This document shows positions 50,149-58,627 of a DNA stretch of 64,000 bases, in pieces. Both the position numbers and the translations under genes were made by a program. Origin of the DNA: Haloarchaeobius amylolyticus (GTDB lineage Archaea > Halobacteriota > Halobacteria > Halobacteriales > Natrialbaceae). The notes under the pieces were generated by a model, which was given only the letters and a program-made list of their open reading frames with translations, ran no database searches and had not been told where the DNA came from. Location of the stretch: NCBI RefSeq assembly GCF_026616195.1, contig NZ_JANHDH010000001.1, positions 62,001-126,000 on the forward strand. Direction: 5' to 3'. Position 1 is the stretch's first letter; every line of letters starts with the position of its first letter.

Positions 50149-51330
50149 ATGGTGCCAGACAACACCAACCACACGCGACGCCAGCTACTGAAGACGACCT
50201 CCGGTGCCCTCGCCGGGGCGGGGCTGACAGGACTCGCGAGTGCAGCCCCGACCGACACGGTGGAGGTCAACGTCGGCGTGAGCGGTCGCCGCGGCCGGGC
50301 CGACGTCCGCCAGCAGGCCGACGAGGTCGTCCGCGAGTTCGCGTTCGACGCCATGACCATCCGGGTCGCCAAGCAGGCACTGGACGGGCTCCGGAAGAAC
50401 CCCGACGTCCGGTACGTCGAGGAGAACGGCGAGATGCACGCCATCGCCCAGACCGAACCCTGGGGCGTCGACCGGGTCGACGCGGACGTGGCACACGCGA
50501 ACGGCGAAACCGGAAGCGGTGCAGACATCGCCATCATCGACACCGGCATCGACTCGGACCACCCCGACCTGCAGGCCAACCTCGGGGAGGGCTACGCGGT
50601 CACCGGCTGCGGTGACGGCGGCTTCGCCTGTTTCTTCTCCGGGAACAGCAACGACTGCTACGAACCGTGGGACGACGACAACGACCACGGGACCCACTGT
50701 GCCGGCATCGCCGGGGCGGACGACAACACCGAGGACGTGGTCGGCGTCACCACCGAGGCGACACTCCACGCCGTCAAGGTCCTCGACTGTGCCGGCTCCG
50801 GGTCGTACTCCGACATCGCGGCCGGCATCGAGTACGTCGCCGACCAGGGCTGGGACGTCGCCAGCATGAGCCTCGGCGGGTCGAGTTCCCAGACCGTCAA
50901 GGACGCCTGCCAGTACGCGGCCGACGCGGGCGTGTTGCTCGTCGCGGCCGCCGGCAACGACGGGTCCTGTACCGACTGCGTCGGCTATCCTGCGGCCTAC
51001 GACACGGTCATCGCGGTCTCCTCGACGAACCAGAACGACGAACTCTCCAGTTTCTCCAGCCAGGGCCCCGAGGTCGAGATCGCCGCGCCCGGCTCCGACA
51101 TCACCTCGACGGTCCCCGGCGGGACCGCCACCTTCTCGGGCACCTCGATGGCCTGCCCACACGTCGCCGGCGCGGGCGGCCACCTGATGGCCAGCGGCCA
51201 GAGCGCGTCGGAGGCCCGCAGTACCCTCGGCTCGACCGCCGAGGACATCGGCCTCGCCGAGAACGAGTCCGGGAACGGCCTGCTGGACGTGGCCGCGTCG
51301 CTCGGGCTCGATTCGAGCGACGACACCTGA
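50149..51330 (+). CDS. Tat-exported subtilisin-like serine protease (S8), copy 1
   Basis: 393 residues from ATG at 50149, the start that fits the TATA spacing; an upstream ATG at 50128 lies inside the promoter repeats. Tat signal HTRRQLLKTTSGALAGAGLT, then an I9-type propeptide (TVEVNVGVSGRRGRADVRQQ ... NPDVRYVEENGEMHAI), then the S8 domain with catalytic D131 (IAIIDTGIDSDHPDL), H180 (NDHGTHCAG) and S333 (SGTSMACPHVAG). The oxyanion Asn is in AAAGNDGSC. Several cysteines (HCAG, SCTDCVGYP) may form disulfides outside the cell. It has no PKD or C-terminal extension, unlike longer halolysins. It is first of three tandem paralogues. Confidence 0.93.
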   Translation: MVPDNTNHTRRQLLKTTSGALAGAGLTGLASAAPTDTVEVNVGVSGRRGRADVRQQADEVVREFAFDAMTIRVAKQALDGLRKNPDVRYVEENGEMHAIAQTEPWGVDRVDADVAHANGETGSGADIAIIDTGIDSDHPDLQANLGEGYAVTGCGDGGFACFFSGNSNDCYEPWDDDNDHGTHCAGIAGADDNTEDVVGVTTEATLHAVKVLDCAGSGSYSDIAAGIEYVADQGWDVASMSLGGSSSQTVKDACQYAADAGVLLVAAAGNDGSCTDCVGYPAAYDTVIAVSSTNQNDELSSFSSQGPEVEIAAPGSDITSTVPGGTATFSGTSMACPHVAGAGGHLMASGQSASEARSTLGSTAEDIGLAENESGNGLLDVAASLGLDSSDDT

Positions 51331-51534
51331 ACCGCCCCCACAGACGCTTCCCCTCCCGTCGTTCCCGCCGCCGGACGTGGTCACCGTCCCGCCGAGAGTC
51401 GGCACGGTCGCGCGGGAAGGAGGCCGTTCGTCTCTGCAACCTCCGTGTGCAACAGTACCAGCCAACCGTTCAAATGCACCAGAGAGGCGTCTGGACCCCG
51501 GTTCTTTGGTATCCGGCCGAAACAGACGAAAGAG

Positions 51535-51562
51535 TTAAATAACCAACGCTGATTACCGTTGG
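51535..51562 (+). promoter_or_regulatory. Promoter and inverted repeat of subtilase 2
   Basis: TTAAAT (51535-51540) is centred about 30 bp before the ATG at 51568. ATAACC (51539-51544) and ATTACC (51552-51557) are again 13 bp apart. CCAACG (51543-51548) and CGTTGG (51557-51562) form a perfect 6-bp dyad. Confidence 0.55.
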
Positions 51563-51567
51563 CTTGC

Positions 51568-52758
51568 ATGTCTGATAAAGACAGCCAACCGTCACGGCGT
51601 ACCATGCTGCAAGCGACCACCGGGGCACTCGCGAGTGCCGGACTCGTGGGTCTCGGTGCGGCCGAGCCGACAGACAAGGTAGAGGTCAACGTCGGCTTCG
51701 ACGGCCCGAGCGGTCGCAGTGCCGCATTCAGCGCGGCCGACGACGTGGTCAGGGAGTTCAACTTCGACGCGGCCACCATCCGGCTCTCGAAGAAGTCCGC
51801 GGAGGCGCTGGAGCGGAACCCGAACATCCGCTACGTCGAGAAGAACGGGACGATGCACGCCCTCGGGCAGACGCTCCCGTGGGGCGTCGACCGCACCGAC
51901 GGTGAGGTCGCCCACGCCAACGGCGAGACGGGCGCGGGCGCCGACATCGCCATCCTCGACACGGGCATCGACTCGGACCACCCCGACCTGCAGGCCAACC
52001 TCGGCGCGGGCAAGTCCTACGTCGCCTGCAGTACCAAGGGCGGCTGCCGCTTCGGCGCGAAGCCGGCAGACAACACGTGTTACGAGTCCTGGGACGACGA
52101 CAACGACCACGGGACACACTGTGCCGGCATCGCCGACGCCGTCAACAACACCGAGGGCGTCGTCGGCGTCTCCACCGAGGCGACACTGCACGCCGTCAAG
52201 GTCCTCGACAAGTGTGGTTCCGGCTCGTTCTCCGACATCGCGGCCGGCGTCGAGTACGTCGCCGACCAGGGCTGGGACGTCGGGAGCATGAGCCTCGGCG
52301 GCTCCTCCGGCTCCTCGACGCTGCGGGACGCCTGCCAGTACGCCGTGAACAAGGGCGTGTTCCTCGTCGCCGCAGCCGGGAACGACGGCCCCTGTTCTGA
52401 CTGTGTGGGCTACCCGGCGGCCTACCCCGAGGTCGTCGCCGTCTCCTCGACGGCCTCCGACGACACCCTGTCGGACTTCTCCTCGACCGGCCCCGAGGTC
52501 GAGATCGCCGCACCCGGGACGGACATCTACTCCTCCATCGCGTCCAACGGCAGCTACGACACCTACTCGGGCACCTCGATGGCCTGCCCGCACGTCGCTG
52601 GCGCCGCCGGTCAGCTGATGGCGAACGGTTACACCAACTCCGAGGCCCGCGACCAGCTGACCTCGACGGCGGAGAACATCGGCCTCGCCAGCAACGAGTC
52701 CGGGGCCGGCCTGCTCGACGTGGCCGCCTCGCTCGGCCTCGACTCCTCGGATAACTAA
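51568..52758 (+). CDS. Tat-exported subtilisin-like serine protease (S8), copy 2
   Basis: 396 residues from ATG at 51568. Tat signal QPSRRTMLQATTGALASAGL, I9-type propeptide ending near NPNIRYVEKNGTMHALGQ, then S8 domain: D131 (IAILDTGIDSDHPDL), H181 (DNDHGTHCAG), S337 (SGTSMACPHVAG), oxyanion AAAGNDGPC. Compared with copy 1 it has an extra Lys/Cys loop (SYVACSTKGGCRFGAKPADN) between the D and H motifs. The C-terminus ends with LLDVAASLGLDSSDN like the other copies. Gap from copy 1 is about 240 bp, much of it G+C-rich with no gene; it has its own promoter. Confidence 0.93.
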   Translation: MSDKDSQPSRRTMLQATTGALASAGLVGLGAAEPTDKVEVNVGFDGPSGRSAAFSAADDVVREFNFDAATIRLSKKSAEALERNPNIRYVEKNGTMHALGQTLPWGVDRTDGEVAHANGETGAGADIAILDTGIDSDHPDLQANLGAGKSYVACSTKGGCRFGAKPADNTCYESWDDDNDHGTHCAGIADAVNNTEGVVGVSTEATLHAVKVLDKCGSGSFSDIAAGVEYVADQGWDVGSMSLGGSSGSSTLRDACQYAVNKGVFLVAAAGNDGPCSDCVGYPAAYPEVVAVSSTASDDTLSDFSSTGPEVEIAAPGTDIYSSIASNGSYDTYSGTSMACPHVAGAAGQLMANGYTNSEARDQLTSTAENIGLASNESGAGLLDVAASLGLDSSDN

Positions 52759-52837
52759 CTGCTTCTGGTCCCCCGCTTCACCGACGTGTCGGTGTGCTAA
52801 CCGCTCAGCGGCGTCTACAGCCTCAGAAATCCGAAGA

Positions 52838-52863
52838 TTTAATCACCAACGGTGAGTGGTAAT
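52838..52863 (+). promoter_or_regulatory. Promoter and inverted repeat of subtilase 3
   Basis: TTTAAT (52838-52843) is centred about 30 bp before the ATG at 52871. TCACC-AAC-GGTGA (52843-52855) is a perfect dyad; the second half-element reads as GGTAAT (52858-52863), the reverse complement of ATTACC. The TATA position and CCAACG match the other two copies. Confidence 0.5.
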
Positions 52864-52870
52864 TGTTGTC

Positions 52871-54100
52871 ATGGCACGAGATGGCAAGCACGTCTCGAGG
52901 CGGCGATTGCTCAAGACCACAGGGGGCACACTCACGGCGGCGGCACTCGCGGGTGTCTCGCAGGCGGCGGGCGACACCGTCGAGGTGAACGTCGGCTTCG
53001 ACGGCCCAGGCGGACGACGCGCGGCCGAGCGCGCCGCGTCGTCGGTCGTCCGGCGCTTCACCTTCGACGCGATGACCATCGAGGTATCCCCGAACGCGGT
53101 GAAGGGCCTGCGCAAGAACCCGAACGTCCGGTACGTCGAGCGCAACGGCCTCATGCACGCCATCCCGACGCGGCCCGGGACGCGGGCGCCGCCGGGGAGC
53201 TGTAGCCCGTGGCCGGACTGCAAGGACGGCGGCGGTGGCGGCGACACGAGCCAGACGCTCCCGTGGGGCGTCGACCGCGTCGACGCCGAGGTCGCCCACG
53301 CCAACGGCGAGACGGGCAACGGGGCCGACGTCGCCATCATCGACACCGGAATCGACTCCGACCACCCGGACCTGGAGGCCAACCTCGGGGCGGGCAAGGC
53401 GTTCGTGAGCTGTCGCGGCGGGGGCTGTAACACGAGCTGGGACGACGACAACGACCACGGCACGCACTGCGCCGGCATCGCCGACGCGGACGACAACTCC
53501 CAGGGTGTCGTCGGCGTCTCCACCGAGGCCACGCTCCACGCGGTCAAGGTCCTCGACAAGAACGGCTCCGGGAGCTTCTCGGACGTGGCAGCCGGCATCG
53601 AGTACACGGCAGACCAGGGCTGGGACGTCGGCAGCCTGAGCCTCGGCGCGTCCTCGGGCTCCCAGACGGTCAAGGACGCCTGCGAGTACGCCTACGGCAA
53701 GGGCGTGTTGCTGGTCGCCGCGGCCGGGAACTCCGGCCCCTGCTCGGACTGCGTCGGCTACCCGGCCGCGTACTCCGAGGTCATCGCGGTGTCGTCGACG
53801 ACCGCCTCGGACGGGCTCTCGTCGTTCTCCTCGACCGGCCCCGAGGTCGAACTCGCCGCACCCGGCTCGGACATCTACTCCACGATACCGGGCGGCTACG
53901 ACACGTTCTCGGGCACCTCGATGGCCTGCCCACACGTCTCCGGCGCCGGCGCGCAACTGATGGCGAACGGGAGTTCGAACACGAACGCCCGGTCGACGCT
54001 GAAGAACTCGGCGGAGGACATCGGCCTGTCCGACAACGAGTCCGGTGCCGGCCTGCTCGACGTCGCAGCCGCGCTCAACCTCGACTCGTCGAACAACTGA
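52871..54100 (+). CDS. Tat-exported subtilisin-like serine protease (S8), copy 3
   Basis: 409 residues from ATG at 52871. Tat signal HVSRRRLLKTTGGTLTAAAL, I9-type propeptide, then S8 domain: D158 (VAIIDTGIDSDHPDL), H196 (DNDHGTHCAG), S350 (SGTSMACPHVSG), oxyanion AAAGNSGPC. It differs from copies 1 and 2 in having a Pro/Cys/Gly-rich insertion of about 25 residues (TRAPPGSCSPWPDCKDGGG) between propeptide and catalytic domain, which may alter maturation. The ending is LLDVAAALNLDSSNN. It lies about 110 bp after copy 2 and has its own promoter. Confidence 0.93.
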   Translation: MARDGKHVSRRRLLKTTGGTLTAAALAGVSQAAGDTVEVNVGFDGPGGRRAAERAASSVVRRFTFDAMTIEVSPNAVKGLRKNPNVRYVERNGLMHAIPTRPGTRAPPGSCSPWPDCKDGGGGGDTSQTLPWGVDRVDAEVAHANGETGNGADVAIIDTGIDSDHPDLEANLGAGKAFVSCRGGGCNTSWDDDNDHGTHCAGIADADDNSQGVVGVSTEATLHAVKVLDKNGSGSFSDVAAGIEYTADQGWDVGSLSLGASSGSQTVKDACEYAYGKGVLLVAAAGNSGPCSDCVGYPAAYSEVIAVSSTTASDGLSSFSSTGPEVELAAPGSDIYSTIPGGYDTFSGTSMACPHVSGAGAQLMANGSSNTNARSTLKNSAEDIGLSDNESGAGLLDVAAALNLDSSNN

Positions 54101-54103
54101 GCC

Positions 54104-54646
54104 TCAACCGTCCCGCCGTGCGCGCCACTCGCGCGCAAGCAGCCCGTAGTAGTGCACGTCGTGGTGCTCGCCGTTGGCGAATCGCTCCTCGCGACGGCGG
54201 CCCTCGTGGGTGAACCCGAGTTTCTCCAGCAGCGCCTGCGACGGCTCGTTGAAGTCGAAGGAGTACGCGCCGACCTTGTGCAGGCCGAGCTGGTCGAACG
54301 CGTAGTCGAGCACGAGCGAACACGCCTCGGTCGCGTACCCCTTGCCCTGCTCGTCGGGGGCGATGTGGACGCCGGCGTCGGCGGTGTCGTGGGGGCGCTG
54401 GATGCGCTTCAGCGTGACCATACCGACGTACTCGCCGTCGATACAGGCGAGCAGGGCCATCGTGTCGTCCTCGCGGAGCCACTCCAGGAAGCCCTCGGTG
54501 TCGGGCTCGTCGAAGGGTTCCGGCGGGCCGCCGGCGAAGACGCGAAGCTCGGGGTCGTTGCGCAGTCGCTGGAGGTGGGGCAGGTCCTCGTCCTCGACGG
54601 TGCGGAGTTCGATGCGGTCGCCGCGTGTGAACACGGGGCCGGGCAT
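54104..54646 (-). CDS. GNAT-family N-acetyltransferase (RimJ/RimL type)
   Basis: 180 residues from ATG at 54646. GNAT layout: GDRIELRTVEDEDLPHLQRL and RNDPELRVFAGGPPEPF at the start, VGMVTLKRIQRPHDTADAGV on the central strands, the acetyl-CoA loop EQGKGYATEACSLVLDYAFD, and the terminal KVGAYSFDFNEPSQALLEKL-GFTHEGRRREE. This is the RimL-like Acetyltransf_3 subgroup; targets may be ribosomal protein N-termini or small amines. It converges on the third subtilase gene with a 3-bp gap, so the two share a terminator region. Confidence 0.9.
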   Translation of the reverse strand: MPGPVFTRGDRIELRTVEDEDLPHLQRLRNDPELRVFAGGPPEPFDEPDTEGFLEWLREDDTMALLACIDGEYVGMVTLKRIQRPHDTADAGVHIAPDEQGKGYATEACSLVLDYAFDQLGLHKVGAYSFDFNEPSQALLEKLGFTHEGRRREERFANGEHHDVHYYGLLAREWRARRDG

Positions 54647-54690
54647 ACGCCGGCCGACTCGACGAGCGACCAAGAAGACTGGGGCGTGCG

Positions 54691-55632
54691 TTACTCGTAC
54701 TCGGCGCGCAGTTCCGAGAGGAGCTGCCTGGTCGCCTGCCGGACCGCCTCGTCGCTGGACTGGGTCGGTTCCCAGCCGAGCGCGGAGAGCTTCTCGATGG
54801 AGAGGCGCATCTTCGGCACGTCGCCGGTCCAGCCGCGGTCGCCGCCGGTGTACTCGTACTCGGGGTCGACGCCCATCTCGTCGGCGACGATGTCGGCGAT
54901 GGTGTTGACCGAGGTGGTGGTCCGGGTGCCGAGGTTGTAGACGTTGTAGTCCTTCTCGGCGTTCTCGACCACGTGGCACATCGCGTCGATGCACTCCTCG
55001 ACGTGCAGGTAGGACTTCTCCTGCAGGCCGTTGCCGAGGATCGTCAGCGTCTCGGGGTCTTCCAGAAGCTTCTCGATGAAGTCCGGGACGACGTTCCCGC
55101 GCTGGTTCGGGCCGACGATGTTGGCGAAGCGGTACACCCACGCCTGGATGCCGTAGGAGTGGGCGTACGTCGAGATGATGCCCTCGTCGGCGAGCTTCGA
55201 GGAGCCGTAGATGGAGATGGGTTCGAGCGGGGCGAAGTCCTCGGGGGTCGGCATCGGGGCCTCGCCGTAGACCGTCGAGGAGGAGGTGAAGGCGAGCCTG
55301 TCACAGCCGACCTCGTCCATGCGTTCGAGGACGTTGTAGGTCATCTCGCCGTTCTCCTCGAACAGGGTGCGGTCGTCGTCGTAGTTCGTGTCGGTGTAGG
55401 CCGCGAAGTGGAACACGATGTCGGTGTCCTCGGTGAGGACCCGGGCCACGTCGTCCGGGTCGCACATGTCGGCCTGCTCGAACGCGACCGTGTCGGGGAC
55501 TCGCTCCCGGGTGCCCTTCGAGAGGTCGTCTGCGACGAGGACGTCGTTGTCCTCGGCGAGGCGTGCCGCGAGGTGCGAGCCGACGAGTCCCGCGCCGCCG
55601 GTGACGAGGACCCGCTTGTCGGAGAGCTGCAT
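54691..55632 (-). CDS. NAD-dependent epimerase/dehydratase (UDP-glucose 4-epimerase type)
   Basis: A 313-residue extended short-chain dehydrogenase. NAD-binding VLVTGGAGLVGSHLAARLAE at the N-terminus, D35 for NAD over NADP in VADDLSKG, active-site S/T in AFTSSSTVYGEAPM and Y142-x3-K146 (IYGSSK), and the sugar-nucleotide region FANIVGPNQRGNVVPDFIEK. It most resembles GalE-like or similar sugar-nucleotide epimerases used for envelope glycans. The substrate is not certain. It lies 44 bp upstream of the GNAT gene, same strand, possibly one transcript. Confidence 0.88.
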   Translation of the reverse strand: MQLSDKRVLVTGGAGLVGSHLAARLAEDNDVLVADDLSKGTRERVPDTVAFEQADMCDPDDVARVLTEDTDIVFHFAAYTDTNYDDDRTLFEENGEMTYNVLERMDEVGCDRLAFTSSSTVYGEAPMPTPEDFAPLEPISIYGSSKLADEGIISTYAHSYGIQAWVYRFANIVGPNQRGNVVPDFIEKLLEDPETLTILGNGLQEKSYLHVEECIDAMCHVVENAEKDYNVYNLGTRTTTSVNTIADIVADEMGVDPEYEYTGGDRGWTGDVPKMRLSIEKLSALGWEPTQSSDEAVRQATRQLLSELRAEYE

Positions 55633-55677
55633 GTGGCAACGGTCGCCACCGCCGAGTAAGTGCGTTCTGGTCCCGGC

Positions 55678-56745
55678 CTACCCCGGCAGCGTTCCCGTGA
55701 CGAGCGTCACGCCGGGTGCGCGCCGGAGGTCGATTCGTTCAACGTCGGCGAAGCCGGCGTCGCGCAACCACGCCTCGACCTGCTCGAACCGGTAGACGCG
55801 CCCGCCGAGGAGGACCCGGTACGTGAACCCGATGAAGTCGTTCATCGCCCGGGCCGTCGCGATGGGACCGGCCCCCTCGAACTGGTCCATGACGACGAGG
55901 GTGCCGCCGGGGTCCATCGCGTCGGCGGCGCGCTCGAAGAGCCGCCGGTTCTCGTCGGGCGTGAACCCGTGGACGACGTTGAACGCGAATCCGAGGTCGT
56001 AGCCCGACCCGATGTCGTCGGCCAGGAGGTCGCCGCCGATAGTGTGGAGCCTGTCCGAGAGCCCGGCCGCGGCCGCGTTCTCCCGGGCCACGTCGAGGGC
56101 GACTGGGGAGTCCACGACCGTCGCCTCGAGGTCCGGGTTCGCCTGGCACGCGCCGATGCTGTACCGGCCGTGTCCCCCGCCGAGGTCGACCAGGTGGGAC
56201 CGCCCCGTCACGTCGACGTTGTCGAGGGTGGGGTCGAGTGCGAGCTTCGCGACCGCCTCGAAGCCGCGCTGGGCGGTCGGCCAGCGGTCGGGGTGGTCGT
56301 CGAGCCACTCGTACACCGACTGGTCGGGTTCGCCGGTCCGGAGGACCGTGGCGGCGTTGGCGTCCCAGAACGGGTAGACCACGCTGTCCCAGAAGGTGAA
56401 CCAGTCGACCAGGCCGGGGTCGCCGACCATCCAGCGGTCGCTCAGGTCCGAGAGCGCGTAGGTGTCGCCGTCGCGGGTGAGATACCCGGCGCGGGCGAGG
56501 AACCGACAGAGCATGGCCAGTGAGTCCTCGTCGGCGTCGAGGCGACCGGCGAGGGCGCCCGCGGTGGCCGGTCCCTCGGCGAGCGCGTCGAACACGCCGA
56601 ACTCGGCCGCGAGCGCGACCGACTTCACGGTACCCCCGCCGAGCAGGTCGTAGATGGCACCGGGCGCACGGTTCGCCCGGAGGATGTAGAGGCGTTCGAG
56701 GAGGTTGGGGACGTGTGGCATCGGTCGTGGTTCGTCGGCTGACAT
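55678..56745 (-). CDS. SAM-dependent methyltransferase, O-methyltransferase (PF00891) type
   Basis: 355 residues from ATG at 56745; an ATG eight codons in (MPHVPNLLERL) is an alternative. The N-terminal winged-helix dimerisation domain has NRAPGAIYDLLGGGTVKSVA and LAEGPATAGALAGRLDADED. The SAM domain starts with RSHLVDLGGGHGRYSIGACQ, then DLGFAFNVVHGFTPDENRRL and MDPGGTLVVMDQFEGAG. This is the plan of plant-type caffeate O-methyltransferases and bacterial polyketide O-methyltransferases. The catalytic His/Glu of O-methylating members is not certain here. The substrate is unknown. It is 45 bp upstream of the epimerase start, same strand. Confidence 0.82.
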   Translation of the reverse strand: MSADEPRPMPHVPNLLERLYILRANRAPGAIYDLLGGGTVKSVALAAEFGVFDALAEGPATAGALAGRLDADEDSLAMLCRFLARAGYLTRDGDTYALSDLSDRWMVGDPGLVDWFTFWDSVVYPFWDANAATVLRTGEPDQSVYEWLDDHPDRWPTAQRGFEAVAKLALDPTLDNVDVTGRSHLVDLGGGHGRYSIGACQANPDLEATVVDSPVALDVARENAAAAGLSDRLHTIGGDLLADDIGSGYDLGFAFNVVHGFTPDENRRLFERAADAMDPGGTLVVMDQFEGAGPIATARAMNDFIGFTYRVLLGGRVYRFEQVEAWLRDAGFADVERIDLRRAPGVTLVTGTLPG

Positions 56746-56820
56746 GAAGAAACTGGTGTCGGGTGTCCGTGGCTGCGACGAAGCGAAACCCCCTAACGGG
56801 TGCTCCCAGTACCGACAGCC

Positions 56821-57390
56821 ATGCAAGGCGAACCCGAGGTCGCCGTGGTCCGGCTGGCACACCGCCCGGGCCGTGACGACCGGATGACGACGCACGTCGG
56901 GCTGACGGCGCGCGCCCTCGGTGCCGACCGGGTCATCTACCCGGACAACGCCGACCAGTCGCGCCAGACCGTCGCGGACATCACCGGCCGGTTCGGCGGC
57001 CCCTTCGACGTCGACCTCGTCGAGTCCACGAAGGCCGTGGTCCGGAACTGGGACGGCAGCGTCGCCCACCTCACGATGTACGGCGAGCGCGTCCAGGACG
57101 TCGAGGCCGAGATCCGCGCCGCCCGCGACGGGGCCGACGAGCCACTGCTCGTGGTCGTCGGCTCCGAGAAGGTCCCATTCGACATCTACGAGGAAGCGGA
57201 CTGGAACGTCGCCGTGACCAACCAGCCCCACTCCGAGGTCGCCGGCCTCGCGGTCTTCCTCGACCGGCTGTTCGAGGGGCGCGAACTCGACCGCGAGTGG
57301 CCCGGCGCCGAGAGCCGCGTCGTCCCGCAGTCGACCGGGAAGAAGGTCGTGCCGGCGGACCGAGAAGACGGCAAGCCTCCCGACGAGTAA
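56821..57390 (+). CDS. trm56: tRNA (cytidine(56)-2'-O)-methyltransferase
   Basis: 189 residues from ATG at 56821. The sequence is plainly archaeal aTrm56: EVAVVRLAHRPGRDDRMTTH, VGLTARALGADRVIYPDNAD, ESTKAVVRNWDGSVAHLTMY, VVVGSEKVPFDIYEEADWNV, and AVTNQPHSEVAGLAVFLDRL. It is a SPOUT-fold (knotted) methylase that modifies C56 of the T loop in tRNA with SAM. Enzymes of this type replace pseudouridine-region stabilisers in Archaea. It is just upstream of tfe with 37 bp between, though tfe has its own TATA box. Confidence 0.93.
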   Translation: MQGEPEVAVVRLAHRPGRDDRMTTHVGLTARALGADRVIYPDNADQSRQTVADITGRFGGPFDVDLVESTKAVVRNWDGSVAHLTMYGERVQDVEAEIRAARDGADEPLLVVVGSEKVPFDIYEEADWNVAVTNQPHSEVAGLAVFLDRLFEGRELDREWPGAESRVVPQSTGKKVVPADREDGKPPDE

Positions 57391-57392
57391 CA

Positions 57393-57400
57393 AGATTTAA
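57393..57400 (+). promoter_or_regulatory. TATA box of tfe
   Basis: AGATTTAA is centred about 31 bp before the tfe ATG at 57428, partly within the trm56-tfe gap. It suggests a leaderless tfe transcript independent of trm56. Confidence 0.6.
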
Positions 57401-57427
57401 CCCGTTTACGGCCCCCACTTCACCATA

Positions 57428-57952
57428 ATGGCTTTTGAGGGACTGCTGGAAGACCCCGTCATCCAAAAATATCTCCACGAACTGGTCGGCCCGAAGGGTA
57501 TGCCGGTCGCCGCTGCACCCCCGGACGGCGAGGTCACCGACGAGGAACTCGCCGAGGAACTCGACCTCGAACTCAACGACGTCCGCCGGGCGCTGTTCAT
57601 CCTCTACGAGAACGACCTGGCGACGTACCGCCGGGTCCGCGACGAGGACTCCGGCTGGCTCACGTACCTCTGGACGTTCCAGTACGAGAACATCCCGGAG
57701 AATCTGGAAGAGGAGATGTATCGACTGCTCGACGCCCTGGAGGAACGGAACGGCTACGAACGCGACCACGAGTTCTACCTCTGTGAGGTCTGTTCCATCC
57801 GGTTCGAGTTCGGCGAGGCGATGGACTTCGGCTTCGAGTGCCCCGAGTGTGGGTCGCCCCTGGAGTCGATGGACAACCAGCGCCTCGTGCAGGCGATGGA
57901 GGACCGCATCGACGCCCTGCGCGACGAACTGAACGTGGAAACCAACGCATAA
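57428..57952 (+). CDS. tfe: Transcription initiation factor TFE, alpha subunit
   Basis: 174 residues. The N-terminal winged helix (about 1-90) has the pattern VTDEELAEELDLELNDVRRA and ALFILYENDLATYRRVRDED, typical of TFE/TFIIE-alpha. A coiled linker leads to a zinc ribbon with C119-x2-C122 (CEVCSIRFEFGEAM) and C138-x2-C141 (CPECGSPL). TFE assists promoter opening with TBP, TFB and RNA polymerase. Its stop overlaps by one base the start of the DUF2110 gene, a common haloarchaeal arrangement. Confidence 0.95.
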   Translation: MAFEGLLEDPVIQKYLHELVGPKGMPVAAAPPDGEVTDEELAEELDLELNDVRRALFILYENDLATYRRVRDEDSGWLTYLWTFQYENIPENLEEEMYRLLDALEERNGYERDHEFYLCEVCSIRFEFGEAMDFGFECPECGSPLESMDNQRLVQAMEDRIDALRDELNVETNA

Positions 57953-58623
57953 TGGTCGTACTCGCGACCAAAGTGTACGTCGAGGGCGACGCCCGCGAAC
58001 GTGCCATGGACGGCCTCCGGTCGCTCGTGGACAACGCGGTCGGCGACCTCGACGTGACCTACGACATCGGCCTTCGCAACGACGAGTTCCCCTCCGTGAC
58101 CCTCTCCGGCGACGACGCGGTCGCCGCCCGGAACGTCCTCCGCGAGGAGTGGGGCGAGATCGTCCCCGACCTGGAGGCGGGCGAGACCTACGTCGGCACC
58201 CTCACGCGCTGGGACGACGACGGGTTCGTCCTCGACGCCGGCCAGGCGGTCCGCATCCCGAGCGACCAGCTCGGCCTCGGCCCCGGCACGCCCGAACAGG
58301 TCCGCGACCGCCTCGGCCTGGTCCAGCACCTCCCCATGGAGTTCGTCTACGGCGGCGACGAGCCCTCCCGGCTCTCCGACGACGAGCGCGACCGGCTGTT
58401 CGACTGGACCCGCGGCACCGGCCGCGTCAACGTCAACAGCGCCACCCGCGGCGAGGTCCGCGCGACGGTCAACCGCGCCGGCCACGCCCAGGACATCGTG
58501 ACGGTCGAACGCCTCGGGCTGCTCGAGCAGTCCATCATCTGCCGCGAGGAGACCGACGCGCCCGGCCTCCTCGCCAGCATCGGGAGCTACCTGCCCGCCG
58601 AACTCAAGGCCGTCGTCCCGTAG
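57952..58623 (+). CDS. DUF2110 family protein
   Basis: 223 residues from ATG at 57952, which overlaps the tfe stop. It has a conserved beginning (MVVLATKVYVEGDARERAMD), then PSVTLSGDDAVAARNVLREE, a strand-rich centre GTLTRWDDDGFVLDAGQAVR, IPSDQLGLGPGTPEQVRDRL and an ending VTVERLGLLEQSIICREETD. It is found next to tfe in haloarchaea, which suggests a role near transcription or RNA; I know of no proven function. There is no signal or membrane segment. Confidence 0.85.
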   Translation: MVVLATKVYVEGDARERAMDGLRSLVDNAVGDLDVTYDIGLRNDEFPSVTLSGDDAVAARNVLREEWGEIVPDLEAGETYVGTLTRWDDDGFVLDAGQAVRIPSDQLGLGPGTPEQVRDRLGLVQHLPMEFVYGGDEPSRLSDDERDRLFDWTRGTGRVNVNSATRGEVRATVNRAGHAQDIVTVERLGLLEQSIICREETDAPGLLASIGSYLPAELKAVVP

Positions 58624-58627
58624 GACC

